64,000 bases of DNA from Phocoenobacter atlanticus (lineage in GTDB: Bacteria > Pseudomonadota > Gammaproteobacteria > Enterobacterales > Pasteurellaceae), in assembly GCF_030764225.1 (NCBI RefSeq), contig NZ_JASAXH010000008.1; one strand, written 5' to 3'. Both the position numbers and the translations under genes were made by a program. Below, one piece after another: positions 44,221 through 53,928 of this stretch; position 1 is the first letter of the stretch; each line of letters begins with the position of its first letter. Under the pieces are notes generated by a model, which was given only the letters and a program-made list of their open reading frames with translations, made no database searches and was not told the origin of the DNA.

Positions 44221-44580
44221 AATTTATTATTTTTTAAATTCTTAATTTAGGGGATCATTCTACCTGAATTTTTGAGATCTTAAAAAAGCTATTTTACAAA
44301 AAATTTTTAAGGAAAAAGTGGTAATCTAATTAATATAAGATCTTTATATATAGATCTTTATTATTATAGTAATTAGTAACGCCTTTTTTTGTTGATAACA
44401 GAAAATAGAATAGATAGATCATAAAGTTAAGGGATCCTAAGATCTGTTTAAAAATAAAAAATTTATAGGATCTTTCTTGTGTATAACCTATATAGTTATA
44501 CACAGGTAAAATGAATTTAAAAGTTATTAAATAATAGATCTATCTTTAAACACAGTTTATATACGTAGTTATCCACAGTT
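44221..44580. other. Putative chromosomal replication origin (oriC)
   Basis: Upstream of mnmG there are nine GATC sites in about 320 bases. There are three exact TTATNCACA DnaA boxes: 44478-44486 (reverse), 44496-44504 (forward, close inverted pair) and 44569-44577 (forward, TTATCCACA). A tandem AT-rich repeat starting AGATCTTTAT at 44338 and 44352 resembles the E. coli 13-mer unwinding element. Location next to mnmG is the usual place. There is no mioC on the other side, unlike E. coli. Confidence 0.82.
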
Positions 44581-44880
44581 TAAGTGCCTAAAAAAGCATC
44601 TTTTAAATAAAACTACAGGAGGATTTAATAAGCAAAATGGATGCTATATACTCTCTTAATACACTGAATTAAATTATCTATAAAAAAATAATATATTATG
44701 TAACATTGATTATAGAACAATGGGCGTATATATTATATACAAACGGAGGGTTGCTAGTGATATTTCTAGTATCAATATAGCGGCAAGATCTTTTTGATTT
44801 TTTGCAAATATAGATGATAAAATTCAATAAATAAATAAATAAATAAAAAAATAAAAAAATAAAAAAAAAAGGATAGATTG
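44581..44880. other. Noncoding region between oriC and the small exported protein gene, with an (A)nT repeat
   Basis: AT-rich with no gene seen. Near its end (44829-44871) is a run of AAAT units changing to A-rich units, about 43 bases long, ending just before GG and the start codon of the next gene. A degenerate uptake-like sequence (AGCGGCAAGATC) lies at about 44781-44792. Confidence 0.55.
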
Positions 44881-45336
44881 ATGAAAAAAATATTTTATAT
44901 CATAGTATTACAACTGCTCTATTCCACACTATTAGTGGCTACACCACTACAATATGATAATTTACAAAAACCTATTATTAAAAAGTTACCTTTATATTTA
45001 GTTGATAATAATGAAAAAAAATATATTAAAATTTTTTATAATCCAATGCTAGCTATCAATCAAGAGCATACAGAAGAGATGAGAGAATTTGCAGAATATT
45101 TAAAAAAGCATCCTATTCCTTTTTTCCAAAAAGAACCTAATATGCAAGAGTTAAATAATGAGTGGTCTGAACAATGTATTAATATGGCTGGTATGTATCA
45201 AATGAAGAGTACAAATTTCAATGAGCCTAATGAGAAAGTAGTTGCTCTTCTGAAAAAATTACGACCAATGAAAAAAGAAGAACGAGCAATGTATTGTACT
45301 CGTCTTCTAATAGAATGGATTAAAAATCAAAAATAG
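44881..45336 (+). CDS. Small exported protein of unknown function
   Basis: 151 residues from ATG at 44881 (a TTG three bases earlier is possible). The N-terminal MKKIFYIIVLQLLYSTLLVA is a signal peptide; the mature part is Lys/Glu-rich with two Cys (EQCINMAGMY and MYCTRLLIEW), which could form a disulfide. I recognise no family. An A/T simple repeat lies immediately upstream. It converges on dxs with a one-base gap between stop codons. Confidence 0.7.
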   Translation: MKKIFYIIVLQLLYSTLLVATPLQYDNLQKPIIKKLPLYLVDNNEKKYIKIFYNPMLAINQEHTEEMREFAEYLKKHPIPFFQKEPNMQELNNEWSEQCINMAGMYQMKSTNFNEPNEKVVALLKKLRPMKKEERAMYCTRLLIEWIKNQK

Positions 45337-45337
45337 C

Positions 45338-47185
45338 TTATAGATAATTATTAATAGATCTTTCAATTCCTTCAGGATCAAGCCCTAAATCTGCATAGCT
45401 TTCATCTTGGGTAGCTTGTGGAATAAACTCATCAGGAAGACCTAATATAACAAGCGGTACGATCTTTTGTATTTTTTGCAAATATTCATTCACCGCACTA
45501 CCAGCCCCACCTTGAATAGCATTTTCTTCTAGGGTCACTAACAGCTCGTGAGAATTAGCTAACTCACCAATCATTGTTTTATCTAATGGTTTCACAAAAC
45601 GCATATCAACAAGGGTATAGTTATACTTTTCTGCGACTGTTTTAGCACTTTCTAAATGAGTTCCAAAATTTAAAATAGCGACTTTTTTACCTTGTTTAAT
45701 TAGATTTGCTTTACCTATTTCTAAACTTGTTAATTTTTGTAGTTCAACATCCTTTACATTACCACGCGGATAACGAATAGCCATTGGGGAATTGGATTGA
45801 TAAGCGGTATAAAGCATTTGTCGCATTTCATTTTCATCACTTGGGGTCATTATGGTTATATTTGGAATACAACGCATAAAACTTAAATCAAATGCTCCTT
45901 GATGGGTTTGTCCATCTGCGCCAACAATGCCTGCACGATCGATTGCAAAAATAACAGGTAGATTTTGAATAGCGACATCGTGAATAACTTGATCGTAAGC
46001 ACGTTGTAAAAAAGTAGAATAAATAGCAACTACTGGTTTATAACCTGCAATGGCTAAACCCGCTGCAAAAGTCACGGCGTGTTGTTCGGCTATGGCAACA
46101 TCAAAATATTGTTTTGGAAAACGTTTTGAAAATTCCACCATTCCAGAACCTTCACGCATTGCAGGGGTAATACCAATTAATTTAGGATCATTTTGAGCTA
46201 TTTCACATAACCAATCCCCAAAAAGATCTGAATAAGTTTTGGTTGTTTTGGATTGAGGTAATTCACCGTTGTTTGGATCAAATTTTGGCACACCGTGAAA
46301 ACTAATAGGATCTTTTTCAGCAGGTTTATACCCTTTCCCTTTTTTGGTCATAATATGTAGTAACTGAGGACCTTTTCGGTTACGCATATTTTTAAGGGTA
46401 TTAATAAGTTCTTCAATATCGTGTCCATCAATTGGACCAATATAATTAAATCCTAGTGTTTCAAAAATCGTACCCACAGGGGAAATAAAGCCTTTCATAT
46501 GCTCTTCGGTTTTACGCACAAATTCTTTGATCGGTGGCAAACCTGAGAGAATTTTTTTACTGCTTTCACGGAAGGTGGTGTAAAGCTCGCCTGATAGAAT
46601 ACGAGCGAGATGATTATTTAACGCCCCAACATTTTCAGAAATCGACATTTCATTATCGTTTAAGATAACTAACATATCATTATGCAATGCCCCTGCGTGA
46701 TTAAGTGCTTCAAATGCCATCCCCGCAGTCATTGCACCATCACCAATAACACAAATAGTTTTACGTCCTGCATTCTCTTTTTCAGCGGCAATGGCTAAGC
46801 CTAAGCCTGCACTGATTGAGGTGGAAGAGTGTCCAACACTCAACACATCATAAGGGCTTTCTTCACGCCACGGAAAAGGGTGTAAACCATTTTTTTGACG
46901 AATAGTGTGCATTTGCTCACGGCGACCAGTAAGAATTTTATGGGGATAGGCTTGATGACCCACGTCCCAAATCAGTTGATCAAAAGGGGTATTAAAAATG
47001 TAGTGTAATGCAACAGTTAGCTCAACTACCCCTAAACCAGAGGCTAAATGTCCACTTGTTTGGCTAACAGATTCAAGAAGATAGCTTCGTAATTCAGTAC
47101 AAAGCTCTGGAAGTTTATCTTTTGAAAGCAAACGTAATTCATCAGGCGAATCTATTTGGCTTAAAAGGGGATAATTATTTTGCAT
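45338..47185 (-). CDS. dxs: 1-deoxy-D-xylulose-5-phosphate synthase
   Basis: A 615-residue transketolase-like enzyme with the thiamine-diphosphate motif IGDGAMTAGMAFEALNHAG (near residue 148), DNEMSIS, and the pyrimidine-domain Glu in VAIAEQHAVTFAAGLA (near residue 366). It is the first enzyme of the methylerythritol phosphate isoprenoid pathway. An uptake-like sequence in its 3' part (45451-45484) has the full AAGCGGT...TTTGCAAA pattern. Confidence 0.96.
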   Translation of the reverse strand: MQNNYPLLSQIDSPDELRLLSKDKLPELCTELRSYLLESVSQTSGHLASGLGVVELTVALHYIFNTPFDQLIWDVGHQAYPHKILTGRREQMHTIRQKNGLHPFPWREESPYDVLSVGHSSTSISAGLGLAIAAEKENAGRKTICVIGDGAMTAGMAFEALNHAGALHNDMLVILNDNEMSISENVGALNNHLARILSGELYTTFRESSKKILSGLPPIKEFVRKTEEHMKGFISPVGTIFETLGFNYIGPIDGHDIEELINTLKNMRNRKGPQLLHIMTKKGKGYKPAEKDPISFHGVPKFDPNNGELPQSKTTKTYSDLFGDWLCEIAQNDPKLIGITPAMREGSGMVEFSKRFPKQYFDVAIAEQHAVTFAAGLAIAGYKPVVAIYSTFLQRAYDQVIHDVAIQNLPVIFAIDRAGIVGADGQTHQGAFDLSFMRCIPNITIMTPSDENEMRQMLYTAYQSNSPMAIRYPRGNVKDVELQKLTSLEIGKANLIKQGKKVAILNFGTHLESAKTVAEKYNYTLVDMRFVKPLDKTMIGELANSHELLVTLEENAIQGGAGSAVNEYLQKIQKIVPLVILGLPDEFIPQATQDESYADLGLDPEGIERSINNYL

Positions 47186-47202
47186 AATATTATTCTTTAT
47201 AT

Positions 47203-47258
47203 TAAGCGGTATGATCTTTTAATTTTTTTGCAAATTTTTTAAATAATGTTACCGCTTA
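47203..47258 (-). terminator. Paired uptake sequences between suhB and dxs
   Basis: TAAGCGGTA and TACCGCTTA form a nine-base stem around TTTTTTTGCAAA-containing sequence. It lies just upstream of dxs and downstream of suhB on the same strand and should separate their transcripts. Confidence 0.7.
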
Positions 47259-47266
47259 TTTAAGGT

Positions 47267-48076
47267 TTATTTTTTTAAATCGTCTGTTAAAACAGATTTA
47301 ATACTATTTAGAGTTTCTTTTACAACTCGTGAATTGCCAGCAATAATATTACCAGAGGTTAAATAATCTGTGCCACCGACAAAGTTAGTCACCAAGGCAC
47401 CAGCTTCACGTACGATTAAATCACCAGCCGCACAATCCCAAGGTTTTAAACCAATTTCAAAATAACCATCAACACGAGCTGCAGCAACATAACATAAATC
47501 TAAAGCAGCGGATCCTGTTCGACGCAAATCAGCAACACCATTGTTCATTAATGCTTCAATCATATTTAGATGAGCTGATTTATGTTTAGGTGTTTTAAAA
47601 GGAAAACCTGTTGCTAGAACTGTACCAGTTAAGTCACTGTTATTATTTACACGTAAACGAAATTCATTTAATTTTGCCCCTTCACCACGTACACCAGTGA
47701 AAAGCTCATTACGGATAGGATCGTATACTACACCGACGGTTGTAACACCATTTTCTCTAATTGCGATAGAGACGGCAAAGTGAGGAAAACGATTTACAAA
47801 ATTGGTGGTTCCATCTAATGGATCAATAATCCACTGAACATTACTATCTTTACCAACGAGTAAACCTGATTCTTCACCAATAATAGAATGGTCAGGATAA
47901 GATTGATGTATAGTTTCAATAATAGCCTGTTCAGCTGCTTTATCAACGGCTGTTACATAGTCATTTGTACCTTTTTGAGCAACTTCAGTATCTTTAGGCG
48001 ATTGCTCATAGCCTTTTATAATAATATTTCCTGCTTTTCGTGCTGCACGAATAGCAATGTTTAACATAGGATTCAT
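47267..48076 (-). CDS. suhB: Inositol-1-monophosphatase SuhB
   Basis: A 269-residue FIG-superfamily phosphatase with the metal-binding IIGEESG (about residue 66), WIIDPLDGTTNFV (about residue 84) and WDCAAGDLIVREAGA (about residue 214). In enterobacteria SuhB also takes part in rRNA antitermination and processing. It stands as a single gene between uptake-sequence terminators. Confidence 0.95.
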   Translation of the reverse strand: MNPMLNIAIRAARKAGNIIIKGYEQSPKDTEVAQKGTNDYVTAVDKAAEQAIIETIHQSYPDHSIIGEESGLLVGKDSNVQWIIDPLDGTTNFVNRFPHFAVSIAIRENGVTTVGVVYDPIRNELFTGVRGEGAKLNEFRLRVNNNSDLTGTVLATGFPFKTPKHKSAHLNMIEALMNNGVADLRRTGSAALDLCYVAAARVDGYFEIGLKPWDCAAGDLIVREAGALVTNFVGGTDYLTSGNIIAGNSRVVKETLNSIKSVLTDDLKK

Positions 48077-48228
48077 AATTCCACCAGATAGATTTTAAAG
48101 AACATTGTGTGGGTGCATTATAGAGAAAGTTATCCAAGAAATAAACTGTAATATAACTTAGTGCATAGGAATAATGATTTAGTTATACTATTTCAAGTTA
48201 TTTTTATGTAAATGAGGAACTATAAGAC

Positions 48229-50193
48229 GTGTTACTTATATTTTTAATAATTATTGGCTTATTTTTATATTTTTATAGTATCTGTATGCTAACAAGAGAA
48301 ACGATGATCGCTCATTTTTTACCACAAGAAATTAAGAATACTGAAAACAATAAAAAAGCAATTCAACGAATGCGAGTACTAGGAGCGAGATTTGATATAA
48401 AAGTGGTTGCTTTAACATTATTATTGCCTTATTTATATTTATTGATTGCATCCTTATTTCATTCGACACTCACTGCTAATATTTTTTCAAGCATTATTTT
48501 TATTGTCAGTTTTATTTTTACTGCGATTATTATTGGAAATTATTACTATTTTAAAACTTACAACAACTATTATGATGTATTTGTTTTTGGATTAGTTGAG
48601 GACGATACTAAGGCAGTATTACAAAATATGTATGATGATTATCCAATGATCAAAATCATTTTGGGAATTACGATATCAAGTTTTATCGCAAGTTACTTTT
48701 CTTATTTTATGATTAGCTATATTCAATCTAATATGGAAATATCATTTTTACATATTATGAGTATTATTTTATTTATCACTATTTGCGTATTTCTTATTCG
48801 AGGCACAATTCATTCTAAACCACTCGGACGCATACACGCCCAAGTTTCTTCATTAAGTATTATCAATAAATTAGTACCCAATGGCATTATTTGTTTAAAT
48901 TGGGCAGTCGAAGATAGGAAAAGAGATATATCTTTTGAGGCAGTTGATGAAAGTGAAGGCAAAGCGTTAATAAAAAATGCCTTAGGAAAAGAAACCTTAA
49001 TATCTAAAACAGCAAAAAATGATTATCTTGAAGAGCATAAACCGAATGTTGTCTTTGCTCTAATGGAAAGTTTTGGTTCAAATATTTTGCAATATGATAA
49101 TCCCCAAACCAATGATTTATTAGGCAATTTACGTCCTTATTTTGAAAATGAGATTGTATTTAAACGCTTTTTAGCAACGGCAAATGGTACAGCACCAACT
49201 TTAGCTCATTTATATTTTAACAGTCCAATACAAAATATTAGTCAGTCTATTGTTCAAAATATAAAATTAAAAGAAACTCCATTTTTAACTTATAAAAAGA
49301 AAGGTTATAAGACCATTTTTATTACTTCTGGAAATATGATGTGGCGTAATTTAGCCAATTATTTACCCTTACAAGGTGTTGATGAAATGTATGATCAAAA
49401 TGATCTAATGGATACTTTTGCTAATGCCAGAGAAACACTTTCTTATTGGGGCATTGCCGATGAATATGCGTTTAAATTGGCTGAAAAATTACTAGATGAA
49501 AGCGATGAATCTTTATTTATCAGTATTTTAACAATCACAAACCACCCACCTTATGAGCCACCAAAACATTATCAAGCAAAACCTGTTGATAGTAATGTTT
49601 TAAAAGGAATGTTTGGTCGAGATGATCAAGAACGAGCAGCTTTATTAACGACTTATCAATATGCAGCGAATGAGTTAGGTAATTTTATTACTAATGTGAA
49701 AGCGAGTAAAAAAGGCGATAATACCATTATTTCAGCATCAGGCGATCATCATATGCGAGGGATTATAAATAATGATCTACCAGCACAGTTATTTTTGACT
49801 TATGCTGTACCTTTCTTTATTTCTATACCTAAACAATTAAAGGCTCATTTTAATATCAATTATAATCCTTTGATGATAGGTTCTCATAAAGATGTAATGC
49901 CAACACTTTATTCATTAAGTTTATCGGATACTGAATATTGGGCAACAGGCGTTAATTTGTTAGCCACAGATTATTTAACCGATAAATTTGCCTATAATTC
50001 AGAAGTTTTTGCTGATGAACAAGGTGCAATAGATCTTAAAAGTGAAGATTTTACACAATATAAATGGAATAGTGATAATATACTTTTATTGGATAGTACA
50101 GATATAGAGCATAATAAAATAGAAAAGATTACAACTTATCAAAAACTGTTATATTGGCAAAGTAATTATTTAGTAAAAGGTTATAAAAATTAA
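48229..50193 (+). CDS. LTA synthase-family sulfatase / phosphoglycerol or phosphoethanolamine transferase-like membrane protein
   Basis: A 654-residue protein starting with GTG, with about five N-terminal membrane helices (to about residue 195) and a periplasmic alkaline-phosphatase/sulfatase domain. VVFALMESFGSNIL supplies the metal Glu, FLATANGTAPTLAHLYFN the nucleophile Thr region, and SASGDHHMRGI the distal Asp-His-His motif. Such enzymes move phosphoglycerol or phosphoethanolamine onto glycans or lipids. A Gram-negative owner makes surface glycan or LOS decoration more likely than lipoteichoic acid. Confidence 0.83.
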   Translation: MLLIFLIIIGLFLYFYSICMLTRETMIAHFLPQEIKNTENNKKAIQRMRVLGARFDIKVVALTLLLPYLYLLIASLFHSTLTANIFSSIIFIVSFIFTAIIIGNYYYFKTYNNYYDVFVFGLVEDDTKAVLQNMYDDYPMIKIILGITISSFIASYFSYFMISYIQSNMEISFLHIMSIILFITICVFLIRGTIHSKPLGRIHAQVSSLSIINKLVPNGIICLNWAVEDRKRDISFEAVDESEGKALIKNALGKETLISKTAKNDYLEEHKPNVVFALMESFGSNILQYDNPQTNDLLGNLRPYFENEIVFKRFLATANGTAPTLAHLYFNSPIQNISQSIVQNIKLKETPFLTYKKKGYKTIFITSGNMMWRNLANYLPLQGVDEMYDQNDLMDTFANARETLSYWGIADEYAFKLAEKLLDESDESLFISILTITNHPPYEPPKHYQAKPVDSNVLKGMFGRDDQERAALLTTYQYAANELGNFITNVKASKKGDNTIISASGDHHMRGIINNDLPAQLFLTYAVPFFISIPKQLKAHFNINYNPLMIGSHKDVMPTLYSLSLSDTEYWATGVNLLATDYLTDKFAYNSEVFADEQGAIDLKSEDFTQYKWNSDNILLLDSTDIEHNKIEKITTYQKLLYWQSNYLVKGYKN

Positions 50194-50199
50194 TAAAAA

Positions 50200-50222
50200 A
50201 AATCCCTCAATTTGAGGGATTT
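50200..50222. terminator. Bidirectional terminator
   Basis: An 11-base perfect stem (AAATCCCTCAA with TTGAGGGATTT), almost without loop, flanked by A and T runs, lies between convergent genes and can serve both. Confidence 0.8.
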
Positions 50223-50252
50223 ATAAATTTTAAGTAAAAAAGAATAAATTTA

Positions 50253-51284
50253 TTATAAACCTAAACTTTTCAAAGTAGCTAAAGTTAATTGACCAGTTGC
50301 AAGGTTGTGTGCTTTTTGGTATTTAACAACAGCTGAAAGTGTTTCGTGTCCTAAAACACCATCAACAGGACCTGATCTATAGCCTTGTCTATTTAATTCT
50401 GTTTGTAATTGACGAATTAAATCTGGTGTTGTATTAGTTTCACATAAAATTTCACGCCATTCTAATACAGGTTGAGCTGAAACAACTCTTTTCTCAACAG
50501 TTTTATATTCTGCAGGAACTTTTGTTTTAACTGTTTTTGCAGCTGTTTGAAGTTTTTTAACTGTAATAGTTTTGTATTTTGCTGGAATAACAATTTCTTT
50601 AGTTGTTGCAGGCGTTACTACTACACGTTTACTAACCATTTTATATTTAGCTGGAATAACTTTTCTTTCAACAGTTGCAGGAGTAGCTACTACACGCTTA
50701 CTAACAACTTTGTATTTAGCTGGAACTTCAACTAAACACATAATTTCACCAGTAGTTTGGTCATGTTTAGATACTATTTTTCCATTTTTTGTTATTTTTG
50801 TATAAGGTGTTCCTAATCCAGTGATAGGATTAACGCCACGTTTCCACGTTGTATAAGCAGGTCTTACTAATATTTTTTCTTCTACTGTTTTATAAGTAGC
50901 TGGAACTTTTACTAATACCTCTTTTTCTGGAGATACTAATATTTTTTCTTCCACAGTTTTATAAGTAGCAGGAATTACTTGTAATTTAGTACTTTTTTCT
51001 GTTACTAATACTCTCTCTTCTACAGTTTTATAAGTAGCAGGAATGATTGCAATTGTTTCACTAGCAGCTTTTGCTAAAACTTTTTCTGTTTTAATATCAT
51101 ATTTTACAGGAGTAAGAACACGAGCATAACATTCACCTGGTTTTGCATTTGGTGGATATAGATTTGTATTCATACTTTGCGTTGGTAACTGAACATTTTT
51201 AACTGTATCAGCTACTTTATTAGAAGTAGAACAACCAGTTAAAACAACTCCAGCTGTTATAGATATGAGTAATATTTTTTTCAT
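50253..51284 (-). CDS. Repeat-rich lipoprotein with C-terminal peptidoglycan-binding domain
   Basis: 343 residues. The N-terminus MKKILLISITAGVVLTGCST is a lipoprotein signal with lipidated Cys at 18. The middle (about residues 55-275) holds about seven or eight imperfect repeats of the form VPATYKTVEEKILV or IPAKYKMVSKRVVV, split by an unrelated insert near residues 150-190. The end (about residues 290-343) resembles a PG_binding_1 domain: LQTELNRQGYRSGPVDGVLG and LSAVVKYQKAHNL. It likely tethers an envelope membrane to peptidoglycan. The exact role is unknown. Confidence 0.8.
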   Translation of the reverse strand: MKKILLISITAGVVLTGCSTSNKVADTVKNVQLPTQSMNTNLYPPNAKPGECYARVLTPVKYDIKTEKVLAKAASETIAIIPATYKTVEERVLVTEKSTKLQVIPATYKTVEEKILVSPEKEVLVKVPATYKTVEEKILVRPAYTTWKRGVNPITGLGTPYTKITKNGKIVSKHDQTTGEIMCLVEVPAKYKVVSKRVVATPATVERKVIPAKYKMVSKRVVVTPATTKEIVIPAKYKTITVKKLQTAAKTVKTKVPAEYKTVEKRVVSAQPVLEWREILCETNTTPDLIRQLQTELNRQGYRSGPVDGVLGHETLSAVVKYQKAHNLATGQLTLATLKSLGL

Positions 51285-51621
51285 AAATAGCCCTTTTTAA
51301 ATTAATATATTTGATCAAGAATAGAAAAATATTAATGATCAATTTAAATATCAGCATTTTTACTAATACAACCAAAAAAACAAATTGTTTATAACTTTAT
51401 GAGTTAAAAGAAAAATTTTATAATTGTATTAAATAAATATTCTGCCGATATTACGATGTTACCCATTAATGTGGGTGATATCTAACCTAATGGTACTAAA
51501 TTTTTTGTTTTTAATCAAGAATAGTACAATATCCTATGTAATTTTAATCAGGGCAACGACTAAATAAAAAATAGTTATTTTCAGTTGCCCTATATAATTT
51601 AACAAAATCAAAGAAAATAAA
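51285..51621. other. Intergenic region upstream of the repeat lipoprotein and downstream of pepE
   Basis: About 337 bases with no gene seen. It holds a pepE-side hairpin: AGGGCAAC (51550-51557) with GTTGCCCT (51584-51591), and an ACCCATTAATGTGGGT inverted repeat near 51462-51477. The promoter of the lipoprotein gene must lie here. Confidence 0.5.
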
Positions 51622-52353
51622 TTATAAATTAACTTGCATAAAGCGAGTCATATCCATTTCAATAAAATTTTGTTTTTCTTGCCCAAATTTAAACCAAGTG
51701 TAAGGTTTATTATTTGGGGCATTGTAAGTTAATCCTTGTTCACTTAAATGTAACCAAGTGCCTTCAGGAATACCTATCACGGATTTATGTGGATTTTGAA
51801 TACAAAATTCGGCAATACGTTCATCACGTGTTTCACCCATATGATTTTCAATACTTGCGTCAATGTAGTGAGCATTGATATGGAATGGTAAGAAATTCAA
51901 TGATGGAGTGATGGCTGCATCTACAATACACATATCATTTGTAGTACACATATTTGGTGAGCAGATTACCGAACCTGCACTCCAACCCACATAAACAGCA
52001 TTTTTATTTAATACTTTGTCACGAATAGGCTCAATTAAGCCATTATCGTGTAAGCATTTGTTTAAGTGCCACGTATTACCACCACTAACCATAATGGCAT
52101 CGGCTTCATAAATAGCTTGCACAGGATCAGCAAACTCGTGAATACCTTTGATTTCTAAGCCTTCTAATTCAGCAAGGGAATCCTTAACACTTTGTACCCG
52201 TTCATCGTAAGTCAGACGAATAACAGCATAAGGAATAACCACCACTTTTTTTACTTTTTGCTCTTTAAAACAAGGAATAATAGCAGGTAAGGCATATTCA
52301 AGTAAAACTTTTGATTTTGGCAATTTTCCATTACTTAACATAAAAATATTCAT
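51622..52353 (-). CDS. pepE: Peptidase E (alpha-aspartyl dipeptidase)
   Basis: A 243-residue serine peptidase of the class I glutamine-amidotransferase-like fold. MVSGGNTWHLNKCL and the nucleophile segment YVGWSAGSVICSPNM (Ser near residue 127) are diagnostic. It cleaves Asp-X dipeptides in the cytoplasm. It follows a DcuC-type transporter by ten bases, so aspartate release and C4-dicarboxylate exchange may be linked. Confidence 0.93.
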   Translation of the reverse strand: MNIFMLSNGKLPKSKVLLEYALPAIIPCFKEQKVKKVVVIPYAVIRLTYDERVQSVKDSLAELEGLEIKGIHEFADPVQAIYEADAIMVSGGNTWHLNKCLHDNGLIEPIRDKVLNKNAVYVGWSAGSVICSPNMCTTNDMCIVDAAITPSLNFLPFHINAHYIDASIENHMGETRDERIAEFCIQNPHKSVIGIPEGTWLHLSEQGLTYNAPNNKPYTWFKFGQEKQNFIEMDMTRFMQVNL

Positions 52354-52363
52354 TTTAGATCTC

Positions 52364-53758
52364 CTAGAAAGTCATAATACTAACAAGGGTTGAAATAATA
52401 ATACCACCAAGCATTGGGATAGCAGTACGTTTTGCTAAAGCAAATGGAGACACATTAGCAACCCCTGCGATCGCCACCATATTTGGTGCAATAGGTGAAA
52501 TATTACGGCTTAAACCTGCCACAAATTGCATTGGCAATAACATCATAACAGGAGCAATTCCCATTTTAGCTGCAATTCCCGGTACTAAGTTTGCAAAAGA
52601 GAAGAATGCCGCGTTACCTGAACCCATTAATACAGAAGTCACCATAATAATAGATACCATCACAATGGTCATTGCGACGGGTCCAAAGCCTGCTGTTTTA
52701 GCACTTTCAATAATAATATCAATTACACCAATAGTTTTAAGACCTTGAGCAAAAGTTTGACCTGCTACGATAAAGGTTACAACATTTGCAAACTGTTTAC
52801 CCATTCCATCAAAGAATATTTGTACAGAGTTAACCACTTTTTTCGCATTGCCGAGTGTAAAGTATTCAAATAATAATGCGATAACAATAGAAACTAACAT
52901 TGCAGTGGTGACGTCCATTTTTATGCTACTAATAGTTAATTTATTAAACATAAAAATAAGGACTAAAGGAATGATTGGTAATATTGCGTAAGAAGTAGGG
53001 GCTTTTTCTAAATCTTGTTGTGTTTTTTCATCAACTTGAACATCTTCTATATTATCGTTATGTTGATAATTTTCAGCTTTATCAAAATATTTTTGAACAA
53101 CAATATGTAAAAATGCAATAACAGCTAAAGCTGCAGCAGCCACTAAAATTTGGTAATTAACTACATATTCAACCACATCAATACCAATTAATTCAGCAGC
53201 AAAGTTTACATTCCCTTGAGCAGGTCCCATTTCTACCGCAACTGCAGTTGCAATAGGGGCGCAAGCAGTGAGAGGGCTTAAGCCAACACCACGCATTAAT
53301 GGATAAAGCGTTACCATTAAAAGCACACCTAATCCTGATGCACTGGTGATGAAGATAGATAAAAATTCACCTACAAAAAAGCAGAGAGCCATAAATAAAT
53401 AAGGCATATGTCTCACTCTTTCAAGCGGTTTTGTTAATACTCTAACCAAAGAAGCGGAAGCACCAATTTCGTGCATATAGAAAGCAAACCCAGCGATTGC
53501 CATAATTTTCAATCCTAATCCAGCACTTTGGGAAGAGAAGGTTATTTTAATAAAGTGGAAAATATCTAAAAACGTTGAGCCTGTTGATTTACCTTCAGGT
53601 AATGGAAGTCCTTTGCCTAATAGGATAGAAGCAAGCATTAGAATAATACCGCCAAAAATAAGTATTGCTTGGGCTTTGTAGCCTTTTAATACAAAGTAAG
53701 CAACAACAGACGTAACAGCTAGAGCAACAATAATTTCTAACATAATATTAGTCTCCAT
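52364..53758 (-). CDS. Anaerobic C4-dicarboxylate transporter, DcuC family
   Basis: A 464-residue protein with about 12-14 membrane helices. MALCFFVGEFLSIFITSASG, MGSGNAAFFSFANLVPGIA and FVAGLSRNISPIAPNMVAIA are typical of DcuC. It probably exchanges succinate, fumarate or aspartate under anaerobic conditions. It is the first gene of an operon with pepE. Confidence 0.88.
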   Translation of the reverse strand: METNIMLEIIVALAVTSVVAYFVLKGYKAQAILIFGGIILMLASILLGKGLPLPEGKSTGSTFLDIFHFIKITFSSQSAGLGLKIMAIAGFAFYMHEIGASASLVRVLTKPLERVRHMPYLFMALCFFVGEFLSIFITSASGLGVLLMVTLYPLMRGVGLSPLTACAPIATAVAVEMGPAQGNVNFAAELIGIDVVEYVVNYQILVAAAALAVIAFLHIVVQKYFDKAENYQHNDNIEDVQVDEKTQQDLEKAPTSYAILPIIPLVLIFMFNKLTISSIKMDVTTAMLVSIVIALLFEYFTLGNAKKVVNSVQIFFDGMGKQFANVVTFIVAGQTFAQGLKTIGVIDIIIESAKTAGFGPVAMTIVMVSIIMVTSVLMGSGNAAFFSFANLVPGIAAKMGIAPVMMLLPMQFVAGLSRNISPIAPNMVAIAGVANVSPFALAKRTAIPMLGGIIISTLVSIMTF

Positions 53759-53928
53759 AAATTTAAAATTTAAAATTTAAATTTTCTAAATTCCTTGAAA
53801 AGTAAATAAAAATTATCCTTATTTGTTTTTATTATAAACATATTTATGTCTATTTCCTCACAAAAAATATCAAATTAAAGCATAATAAACATTATCTTAT
53901 ATTATTTGTTTCTAAGGTGTTAATGATG

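Noticed and set aside
50547..50805. Two plus-strand reading frames with repeated aromatic, Cys and Thr-rich units
   Set aside because: They are antisense shadows of the repeat region of the lipoprotein on the minus strand, without ribosome-binding sites.
50470..51120. Regular repeats that could suggest a CRISPR array
   Set aside because: Repeats follow codon periodicity, are imperfect, lack unique spacers of constant length and are within an open lipoprotein gene.
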